DNA of 6,191 bases from Pseudomonadota bacterium (lineage in GTDB: Bacteria; BMS3Abin14): contig DAOVVW010000061.1 in the NCBI GenBank assembly GCA_030636965.1, forward strand, positions 1 to 6,191. Reading direction: 5' to 3'. The position numbers and the translations under genes were made by a program. Within the stretch, counting starts at the first letter, position 1; each line of letters opens with the position of its first letter. Below are positions 1 through 5,084 of the stretch, one piece after another. The notes beneath the pieces were generated by a model. The model searched no databases. It saw only the letters and a list, made by a program, of their open reading frames with translations, and was not told the DNA's origin.

Positions 1-455
1 ACTTCAGGAATACCGTCGTGATAATGACCTCCAACGTGGGCAGCAGTCATATCGCTGAAATGCATGGTGAGGAAAGATCAAAGATCCACGACCTTATTAA
101 CGAGGCCCTGAAGGCGTCCTTCAGGCCGGAATTTCTCAACCGGATTGACGATATCATCGTCTTCGATTCACTTACCAGGGATCAGATAAAGCAGATAGTT
201 GAGATACAGATTCGGAACCTGGGAGACCTTCTCGCCCAGAGAGGTCTGACACTCAAACTCTCGGATGCCGCTCTTGAAATAATCGCTTCAGAGGGGTTCG
301 ACCCTGTGTATGGCGCCAGACCGCTGCGAAGAACCATACAGAAAAAGATCCAGGATCCTCTGGCCCTGGAGGTTCTTTCGGGAAATTTCGGTGAAAATGA
401 TACGATATCTGTTGATGCCAGTAATGGAGAGATCGTGTTTAACACGGAGGATTAA
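1..455 (+). CDS. clpB: ClpB ATP-dependent disaggregase, C-terminal part (5' end outside window)
   Basis: This is the last 150 residues of an Hsp100/ClpB chaperone, the cytoplasmic hexameric ATPase that works with DnaK-DnaJ-GrpE to pull proteins out of aggregates. The reading frame is already open at base 3 (FRNTVVIMTSN...) and ends at TAA 453-455, so the true start lies upstream of the window. What is visible is the end of the second AAA+ module: the sensor-1 asparagine in MTSN (bases 33-35), the arginine-finger motif FLNRIDD (Arg at 141-143), and the small alpha-helical D2 domain with the sensor-2 motif DPVYGARPLRR (GAR at 312-320). ClpA and ClpC share much of this module, but DPVYGARPLRRTIQ followed by QDPLALEVLSG and a short acidic tail fits ClpB best. 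The gene converges on the kinase gene, with 91 bases between the two stop codons. Confidence 0.9.
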   Translation, partial: FRNTVVIMTSNVGSSHIAEMHGEERSKIHDLINEALKASFRPEFLNRIDDIIVFDSLTRDQIKQIVEIQIRNLGDLLAQRGLTLKLSDAALEIIASEGFDPVYGARPLRRTIQKKIQDPLALEVLSGNFGENDTISVDASNGEIVFNTED

Positions 456-471
456 ATATGATCGGTTGATA

Positions 472-532
472 GTTGTTAGTGGTTAGTTGTTAGTTCAGAT
501 AGTGCACTTACTAACAACTTGCAACTAACAAC
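472..532. repeat. Imperfect inverted repeat of a 10-mer between convergent genes
   Basis: The 10-mer AGTTGTTAGT occurs at 471-480 and 485-494. Its reverse complement occurs at 510-519 (exact) and 524-533 (9 of 10), again 14 bases apart. Folded, 485-494 pairs perfectly with 510-519, and 472-480 pairs with 524-532 across a 4x4 internal loop. The 15-base apical loop contains the palindrome AGTGCACT (501-508). The hairpin fills most of the space between clpB and the kinase gene. Its position suits a bidirectional transcript end or 3'-end protection, but the stem is AT-rich and no T-tract follows on either strand, so it is not a canonical intrinsic terminator. It could also be a small dispersed repeat. 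Confidence 0.75.
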
Positions 533-546
533 CAACAACTTGATAA

Positions 547-2265
547 TTAATTCTGTTTCATCGGGATCGTGAAGTGAAAGGATGTTCCTTTATCCGGGAT
601 GCTGTCAAGCCAGATCTTGCCCCCGTGCAGCTCTACCATGGACTTGGCGATAAACAGCCCCAACCCGGCTCCGTGGTAAGGTCTTGAAGTTCCCTGATCC
701 ACCTGGAAAAACTGTTCGAACACCTTCTGGTGGCAATCATCCGGGATCCCGATCCCCTTGTCTGTCACGCTTATCTGCACCAGATCGCTATGGTCCGTCT
801 CACGTCTGCCCGAGATCTTTTTAACATCTATCTGTACGGGAGAGCCGGGATCTGAATATTTAAGAGCATTGGAGACAATGTTGTTCATGATCTGGAGAAG
901 TTTGTCCCGGTCCGCTTCGATCTGAGGCATATCCTCAGGTATGTCCGTTTGAATGTCCGGCTCTACACTCGTAACGTGGCGGGTGGAGAAGATCACATCA
1001 TTGATGATTTCCCTGAAATCAACCGGTTTGAATCGGAAAGCTATCTTTCCCTCCTCCAGGCGTCCGGTATCCAGGATGTCGTTAATAAGGTTCAGAAGAT
1101 CCTTGCCCTTTCTGTAGATCTGTCCGGTATATTCCTTCTGTTCCTCCGTGAGGTCACCAACGTGTTCTTCCGAAAGAAGCTCGGAAAATCCGATAATCGA
1201 TGTCAGGGGTGTTCTTAACTCATGTGAGACCGTGGCCACGAAATCGGACTTGATATTGTTGAGGTACTGAAGTTCCTCGTTTGTGCGAATGAGTTCCTCG
1301 TTTAACCTCAGTAATTTGCCGGTCTTTCTCTCGAGCATTCGGTAGAGAGTGGCATTCTTGATGGCGTTGGAGCTTGCACCGGCGATCACTCTGGAAATAG
1401 CAATCTCCTCGTCGGTAAAGCTCTTTCCGGATCTTGAGGAGCGGAGAAGCAGTGCACCCATTATCTCTCCGCGGAAAGTAAGGGGCACCGCGATAATGGA
1501 CTTTATGCCCAGGTGAGACATCTTTTCTCTCACATCCTCCATGATCGGATCGGTTTGGATATCCTCGATGAGAACCAGCTCACCTGTTCTGAAGGATTTG
1601 ATTATTTCCGGATACTTGCTCAGGTCCAGAGGGATCTCGGCCATATTTGGATCGTCGTGGGAAACAAGGACGCGGCCCTTCAGTCTCTCTTTGTCCTCAC
1701 CCCATTTTCCTTCGACGGCAATGATGGAGCATCTCTCTGCTTTAAGGGCAGTCGCGGTCCTTTCAACCAGGATGAACAGAACCTGCTTAATGTCGAGGGA
1801 AGAGGTCGTGGTTTCGAGAACCTCGTAAGCCAGGCGGAACTTCTTTGACCTGTCGGTAAGTCTGTCAAGGAAGAACTTCTGTTCCAGGTTGACTCTTGCT
1901 CTGGCAATTACTTCGATAGGTGAAAATGGCTTGGTAATGTAATCGGTTGCACCGGACTTAAGGCCCTTTACGACATCGTCCTTCTTGTCGAGGGATGTGA
2001 TCATAAGAATAGGCATGGAAGAGAGTTCGGGCATCTTCCTGGCGGCCTGACATACTTCATATCCGGACAGACGGGGAAGCACCACGTCAAGACACACCAG
2101 ATCGGGTCTTTTCGACAGCATAAGATCCAGGCCCACATGGCCGTCTTCAGCCTGGAGGGTCTTGTATCCCTCGCTCTTGAAAATATTAACGAGAATATTC
2201 ATGGAGATAGGGTCGTCCTCAATGATAAGGACAAGACCTTTTCTTGAGGAGACAAACTTCGACAT
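547..2265 (-). CDS. Hybrid sensor kinase: receiver - GAF - HisKA - HATPase_c
   Basis: This is a 572-residue signalling protein without membrane segments, so probably cytoplasmic. An N-terminal receiver domain (about 9-128) has the acidic cluster E16-D17-D18, phospho-acceptor D60, T90 and K112. A GAF domain (about 155-305) follows, then a charged, probably coiled-coil signalling helix (303-335). The HisKA dimerisation domain has the phospho-acceptor H348 in SHELRTPL, and the ATPase core has the N-box (N462/N466), DKGIGIP (502-508), the F-box FEQFF (516-520) and GAGLGL (532-537). All catalytic motifs are intact. There is no DNA-binding output domain, so it would receive phosphate or a signal through REC and GAF and pass phosphate to an unknown partner. 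The frame stays open to an ATG at 2355. I choose the ATG at 2265 because an AGGG Shine-Dalgarno lies 6 bases upstream, the receiver domain starts right after it, and a good promoter -35 box covers 2350-2355. No cognate regulator is adjacent, so the signal and target are unknown. Confidence 0.93.
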   Translation of the reverse strand: MSKFVSSRKGLVLIIEDDPISMNILVNIFKSEGYKTLQAEDGHVGLDLMLSKRPDLVCLDVVLPRLSGYEVCQAARKMPELSSMPILMITSLDKKDDVVKGLKSGATDYITKPFSPIEVIARARVNLEQKFFLDRLTDRSKKFRLAYEVLETTTSSLDIKQVLFILVERTATALKAERCSIIAVEGKWGEDKERLKGRVLVSHDDPNMAEIPLDLSKYPEIIKSFRTGELVLIEDIQTDPIMEDVREKMSHLGIKSIIAVPLTFRGEIMGALLLRSSRSGKSFTDEEIAISRVIAGASSNAIKNATLYRMLERKTGKLLRLNEELIRTNEELQYLNNIKSDFVATVSHELRTPLTSIIGFSELLSEEHVGDLTEEQKEYTGQIYRKGKDLLNLINDILDTGRLEEGKIAFRFKPVDFREIINDVIFSTRHVTSVEPDIQTDIPEDMPQIEADRDKLLQIMNNIVSNALKYSDPGSPVQIDVKKISGRRETDHSDLVQISVTDKGIGIPDDCHQKVFEQFFQVDQGTSRPYHGAGLGLFIAKSMVELHGGKIWLDSIPDKGTSFHFTIPMKQN

Positions 2266-2326
2266 AAACAGCCCTGCAACCCTTTGTGAGAAGTGAAAAG
2301 TGCTACTTAGCGGTTTTACTATCGAA

Positions 2327-2355
2327 ATAGTATGAAATGACCGAGAACTTGTCAA
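2327..2355 (-). promoter_or_regulatory. Sigma70-like promoter for the sensor kinase gene
   Basis: On the - strand a perfect TTGACA (-35, bases 2355-2350) is followed after 17 bases by TACTAT (-10, bases 2332-2327; 4 of 6 consensus positions, including the key A and T). Transcription would start near 2320, giving a leader of about 55 nt before the ATG at 2265. This supports that start over the in-frame ATG at 2355, which would lie upstream of the transcript. Assigned from sequence only. Confidence 0.6.
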
Positions 2356-2382
2356 GCTGAACAGGACGTGGCCAAAAATGAT

Positions 2383-2410
2383 TTGACTTGGATTTTCGGG
2401 AGCTTATAAT
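2383..2410 (+). promoter_or_regulatory. Sigma70-like promoter for the gap-pgk operon
   Basis: TTGACT (-35, 2383-2388; 5 of 6) is followed after 16 bases by a perfect TATAAT (-10, 2405-2410). It is divergent from the kinase promoter, with 27 bp between the two -35 boxes, so the two could share or compete for regulators. Transcription would start near 2417, about 240 nt before the gap start codon, so the hairpin-rich repeat element becomes part of the 5' leader. I saw no clear operator palindrome between the promoters. Confidence 0.65.
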
Positions 2411-2440
2411 CAGAAAGTTGGAAATTTGATAACTGTTAGT

Positions 2441-2562
2441 GTCGCAAAAAGTCCGTGAGCGGCTTTTTGCTTCTCGGGAATTGAAAAACGTCGTTTTCAT
2501 TTCCCTCACGGATCAATGACTCAAGGTTTATGTCATTGATCCGGGCGCCCATGCACGGGCGC
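2441..2562 (+). repeat. Structured intergenic repeat element, copy A (four hairpins)
   Basis: The element has four consecutive hairpins. Stem 1: 2444-2451 with 2463-2470, extended by 2453-2455 with 2460-2462 after a single bulged T (2452). Stem 2: 2476-2480 with 2501-2505 and 2482-2487 with 2494-2499, with one T/T mismatch and a 6-base loop. Stem 3: a perfect 12-bp stem, 2509-2520 with 2532-2543. Stem 4: GCGCCC 2545-2550 with GGGCGC 2557-2562. It aligns without gaps to the reverse complement of 4907-5028 at 87 of 122 positions by my hand count (51 of 67 over stems 1-2, 36 of 55 over stems 3-4). Differences inside stems often come as compensating pairs. No coding potential is evident. Confidence 0.85.
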
Positions 2563-2578
2563 GATGATAATATATTAA

Positions 2579-2622
2579 CTTGCGGTGCAAGCCGTTGATT
2601 TGGGTGCCCCTTGAGTGGGCGC
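2579..2622 (+). repeat. Truncated third copy of the structured repeat (3' half only)
   Basis: The hairpin CTTGC-GGT-GCAAG (2579-2591), then TTGATTTGGG (2595-2604), then a GTGCCC/GGGCGC hairpin (2604-2609 with 2617-2622, one G-U pair) match, in the same order, the inner hairpin of stem 3, the right arm of stem 3, and stem 4 of the copy between pgk and tpiA. The 13-base hairpin and the 10-base arm are identical to that copy. The left arm that should pair with the 10-base block is missing, and an AT-rich stretch (2563-2578) stands in its place. The copy therefore looks truncated at its 5' side. It is closer in sequence to the pgk-tpiA copy than to copy A directly beside it. Confidence 0.75.
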
Positions 2623-2658
2623 GTTACCTACTGAGAGTTACAAGGGAGGGATTCAAGG

Positions 2659-3663
2659 ATGGCCATCAGAATTGGGATCAACGGGTTCGGAAGGATCGGC
2701 AGACTGGTTGTGAGAAATGCGATTGATGATCCGTCGGTTGAGTTTGTTGCGGCCAACGACCTGACTGACGCTAAAACCCTGGCTTTTTTGCTGTGTCATG
2801 ACTCTGTACATGGTAGCCTCAGCAAAAAACCGGAATTAACGGAGAACGGGATTGCTCTGAATGGCCAGGAGATGAAAGTTTTCTCCGAGAGGGACCCTTC
2901 CAAACTTCCATGGAAAGAGCTGAAAGTAGATGTAGTGCTGGAATGCACGGGCCTTTTCAGGTCGAGAGAGGATGCGGCAAAACACCTGGATGCCGGTGCA
3001 AAGCACGTCATAATATCCGCCCCCGGCAAGAATTCGGATATTACTGTGGTCTATGGAGTAAACCATGAGGACCTCGACCCGGAGAAACACCAGGTTATTT
3101 CCAATGCATCCTGTACGACGAACTGCCTGGCGCCCGTCGCGAAGGTTCTTGACGACGAATTCGGGATCGTTCACGGCGTTATGACCACTATCCACGCCTA
3201 CACCAACGACCAGAGGATCCTTGACCTGCCACACTCGGATCTGAGAAGGGCAAGGGCGGCGGCCCTCTCCATGATACCCACTACCACAGGCGCTGCGGCA
3301 GCTGTGGGACTAGTCCTCCCCGGGCTGAAGGGCAAACTTGACGGTATTGCCGTCCGTGTACCAACTCCCAATGTCTCCCTGGTGGACCTTACAGTGGAGC
3401 TGGCAAGCGAGACGGATGTTGACTCCATAAACAAAGCCATGAAGAAGGCTTCCGAGGAGGGTCCACTAGCCAGTGTGCTCAAGTACAACGACGAGCCTCT
3501 GGTATCTGTGGATTTCAACGGGGATGTCTCTTCATCGATCTTCGATGCGCCCATGACCAAGATGGTCGACAACAAAATGGCTAAAATCCTGTCCTGGTAC
3601 GATAACGAGACCGGATATGCCGCCAGGCTTGTCGATGTAGCCAAGTATCTCTACGGTACCTGA
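2659..3663 (+). CDS. gap: Glyceraldehyde-3-phosphate dehydrogenase, NAD-type
   Basis: This 334-residue enzyme oxidises and phosphorylates glyceraldehyde-3-phosphate to 1,3-bisphosphoglycerate in glycolysis, and runs in reverse in gluconeogenesis. It acts as a cytoplasmic tetramer. The length is normal for the family. The Rossmann motif NGFGRIGR is at 8-15, the catalytic Cys152 lies in SNASCTTNCLAP, the base His179 in TTIHAYT, and the substrate-binding segments TTTGAA (208-213) and RVPTPN (233-238) are present. The acidic residue in ANDLTD (D34) and the LDLPHSD segment (188-194) are typical of NAD-specific, glycolytic GapA enzymes rather than NADP-preferring GapB. The start has a GGGAGG Shine-Dalgarno 9 bases upstream. 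The stop is separated from pgk by a single base. Expression probably starts at the promoter at 2383-2410, after a long structured leader. Confidence 0.98.
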   Translation: MAIRIGINGFGRIGRLVVRNAIDDPSVEFVAANDLTDAKTLAFLLCHDSVHGSLSKKPELTENGIALNGQEMKVFSERDPSKLPWKELKVDVVLECTGLFRSREDAAKHLDAGAKHVIISAPGKNSDITVVYGVNHEDLDPEKHQVISNASCTTNCLAPVAKVLDDEFGIVHGVMTTIHAYTNDQRILDLPHSDLRRARAAALSMIPTTTGAAAAVGLVLPGLKGKLDGIAVRVPTPNVSLVDLTVELASETDVDSINKAMKKASEEGPLASVLKYNDEPLVSVDFNGDVSSSIFDAPMTKMVDNKMAKILSWYDNETGYAARLVDVAKYLYGT

Positions 3664-3664
3664 C

Positions 3665-4855
3665 ATGGAACAGAAGAGATCTATAGAAGACGTCGAGTTC
3701 GTTGGCAAGAGCGCCCTTGTAAGGGTCGACTTTAACGTCCCATTTGGCAGTGAGGGGAATATTACGGATGACGCAAGGATCAGGGCGTCCCTTTCCACAA
3801 TAAACCATATCCTGGACGAGGGAGGGAAGGTCATCCTTATGAGCCACCTTGGCAGGCCCAAGGGAAAGCAGGTCGAGAGACTGAGTCTCAGACCTGTTGC
3901 CAGTAGGCTCTCCAGACTCCTTAGGCAGGAAGTAGTCATGGCTCCCGACTGCATCGGTGAAGAGGTCCGATCAATGGTGGACGATCTGCACCAGGCGGGA
4001 GTAATGCTCCTGGAGAACCTCAGGTTCCACCCGGGTGAGGAAGCAAACGATCCGGAGTTTGCTGAGCAGCTTGCCCAACTGGGCGATGTTTACGTGGACG
4101 ATGCCTTCGCTACGGCTCACAGGAGCCATGCATCGGTAATAGGTGTTCCTGAATATCTGACTCCAGCTGTTGCCGGTTTCCTGATGAGGAAGGAGATCAA
4201 TTATTTTATCAAGGCCCTGGAGACCCCCTTCAGGCCGCTGGCGGTTATCCTGGGAGGAGCCAAGGTTTCGGACAAGACCCTGGCGATCAAGAAACTTGTG
4301 GAAAAAGTTGACAGGATCCTCCTGGGCGGCGGCATGGCTTATACATTCCTCAGGGCCCTGGGGTACGATGTTGGTAAATCGTTGGTGGAAGGGGATATGA
4401 TCGACCTCGCCAGGGATGTCATGGAGAAAGCCAGGGAGAGGAAAGTTCCCATATATTTGCCGGTGGATGCCATTGCAGCCGAAAAAAGGCATGAAACAGC
4501 TGTTACAAGTGTTGTTACGATCCAGGAATTTCCCGAAAACATGATGGGTCTCGACATTGGTCCGGCTACAAATATCCTCTTCAGGGAGGCCCTAGCTGAC
4601 GCCAAGACTATAGTCTGGAACGGTCCCATGGGAGTCTTCGAGCTTTCCCCCTTCAACAGGGGTACGTTCTCCATGATCGACACCCTGGCCCACTCCAATG
4701 CCCTTACTATCGTTGGCGGAGGGGATACCGACACAGCCGTTCATACCACCGGGAAGTCAGATATGATCGATTATATCTCTACAGGGGGAGGGGCATTTCT
4801 AAAGCTGCTGGAGATGGGGGAGCTTCCCGGAATTAACGCCCTTCAAGACAAATAG
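3665..4855 (+). CDS. pgk: Phosphoglycerate kinase
   Basis: Pgk transfers the acyl phosphate of 1,3-bisphosphoglycerate, the product of Gap, to ADP, yielding ATP and 3-phosphoglycerate. It is a cytoplasmic monomer. The 396 residues match the usual bacterial length. The N-terminal substrate domain shows VRVDFNVP (19-26), R40, SHLGRPKG (60-67), ENLRFHPGEE (117-126) and DDAFATAHRSHAS (145-157). The nucleotide domain shows GGAKVSDK (197-204), GGGMAYTFL (221-229), DIGP (297-300), VWNGPMGVFE (317-326), GGGDTDTAV (351-359) and STGGGAF (372-378). Small departures from common family wording are A149 in DDAFAT (usually G) and K380 where Glu is common; neither suggests loss of function. Its ATG follows the gap stop after one base, and I see no strong Shine-Dalgarno at the end of gap, so translation is probably coupled to gap. 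A 229-base spacer follows, unusually long for this cluster. Confidence 0.98.
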   Translation: MEQKRSIEDVEFVGKSALVRVDFNVPFGSEGNITDDARIRASLSTINHILDEGGKVILMSHLGRPKGKQVERLSLRPVASRLSRLLRQEVVMAPDCIGEEVRSMVDDLHQAGVMLLENLRFHPGEEANDPEFAEQLAQLGDVYVDDAFATAHRSHASVIGVPEYLTPAVAGFLMRKEINYFIKALETPFRPLAVILGGAKVSDKTLAIKKLVEKVDRILLGGGMAYTFLRALGYDVGKSLVEGDMIDLARDVMEKARERKVPIYLPVDAIAAEKRHETAVTSVVTIQEFPENMMGLDIGPATNILFREALADAKTIVWNGPMGVFELSPFNRGTFSMIDTLAHSNALTIVGGGDTDTAVHTTGKSDMIDYISTGGGAFLKLLEMGELPGINALQDK

Positions 4856-4868
4856 CAAACAGATTTTC

Positions 4869-4895
4869 TTGACATAACAGTGATGACTCTATAAA
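4869..4895 (+). promoter_or_regulatory. Possible promoter for tpiA-secG
   Basis: A perfect TTGACA (4869-4874) lies just after the pgk stop and is followed by TATAAA (4890-4895). The 15-base spacer is shorter than the preferred 16-18, so activity is uncertain. The -10 box would sit in the loop of the 11-bp hairpin at 4878-4907. If used, the transcript would begin near 4902 and carry the reverse strand of the repeat element as a leader of about 180 nt before tpiA. Confidence 0.3.
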
Positions 4896-4907
4896 AAGTC
4901 ATCACTG
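4878..4907. repeat. Perfect 11-bp hairpin after pgk
   Basis: CAGTGATGACT (4878-4888) is the exact reverse complement of AGTCATCACTG (4897-4907), with an 8-base loop. It starts 22 bases after the pgk stop. No T-tract follows, so it is a poor intrinsic terminator, but it could protect the gap-pgk 3' end or attenuate read-through into tpiA. It abuts stem 4 of repeat copy B and shares base 4907 with it. The TAAAAAGTC inside it (4892-4900) recurs in inverse at 5016-5024, so it may be the terminal part of the inserted element. Confidence 0.7.
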
Positions 4908-5028
4908 CGCCCATTTGCGGGCGCCCAAATCAATAACTTGCACCGCAAGATATTGATTTGGGAGGAAAGTGAAAATGACACTTTTCGCTTTCCGCGGAGT
5001 AAAAAGCCACGGATGGACTTTTTACGAC
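4907..5028 (-). repeat. Structured intergenic repeat element, copy B (inverted relative to copy A)
   Basis: Read on the - strand, this is the same four-hairpin element as in the gap leader. Stem 1: 4999-5006 with 5018-5025, plus 5007-5009 with 5014-5016 and a single bulged base (5017). Stem 2: 4964-4969 with 4988-4993 and 4971-4975 with 4982-4986, with a T-G pair between and a 6-base loop. Stem 3: a perfect 12-bp stem, 4924-4935 with 4951-4962, topped by CTTGC/GCAAG (4937-4941 with 4945-4949). Stem 4: GCGCCC 4907-4912 with GGGCGC 4919-4924. The ungapped match to 2441-2562 over 122 bases and the repeated double substitutions inside stems support common descent with conserved folding. It fills most of the gene-free stretch between pgk and tpiA, and no ORF of its own is credible. 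Confidence 0.85.
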
Positions 5029-5084
5029 CCTATCACAAGTGGTGAAGTGGTATAGGCGGCCTGCCGGAAAGGGGTAGCTGGAAC

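Larger units (their letters stand above)
2417..2658 (+). promoter_or_regulatory. Long structured 5' leader of gap
   Basis: This is the second part of the 393-base gene-free stretch 2266-2658. It runs from the predicted transcription start to the gap ATG. It holds the 122-base repeat element with four hairpins (2441-2562), a truncated repeat copy with two hairpins (2579-2622), an unstructured tail, and a strong Shine-Dalgarno GGGAGG at 2644-2649, 9 bases before the ATG. The listed hairpins leave the ribosome binding site free. I recognise no known riboswitch class and no short leader ORF with its own Shine-Dalgarno. Whether the leader regulates gap or merely carries an inserted repeat is open. 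Confidence 0.5.

Noticed and set aside
1..455. ClpA or ClpC instead of ClpB
   Set aside because: MTSNVG occurs in ClpC, but the DPVYGARPLRRTIQ context with the following small-domain sequence and tail fits ClpB. The middle domain that would settle it lies outside the window.
471..540. CRISPR-like array
   Set aside because: The repeated units are only about 10 bases, the apparent spacers are 4 bases, and the units are inverted across the centre. This is a hairpin, not an array.
2266..2355. N-terminal extension of 30 residues on the sensor kinase (in-frame ATG at 2355)
   Set aside because: The -35 box TTGACA covers 2350-2355 and the predicted transcript begins near 2320. The extension has no domain similarity, whereas the ATG at 2265 has a Shine-Dalgarno and directly precedes the receiver domain.
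2417..2658. Known riboswitch or T-box in the gap leader
   Set aside because: I see no motif of a riboswitch or T-box class I know, and the same element occurs in reverse orientation at 4907-5028, which fits a dispersed repeat better.
2659..3663. GapB or erythrose-4-phosphate dehydrogenase instead of glycolytic GAPDH
   Set aside because: ANDLTD and LDLPHSD are typical of NAD-specific GapA, and the operon with pgk and tpiA supports a glycolytic role.
3198..3954. Long antisense open frames opposite gap and pgk
   Set aside because: They are shadows of strongly conserved coding sequence on the + strand, with no Shine-Dalgarno or recognisable motif.
4878..4924. Canonical rho-independent terminator after pgk
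   Set aside because: The hairpins are strong, but neither is followed by a T-tract on the + strand. A terminator role is kept only as a possibility.
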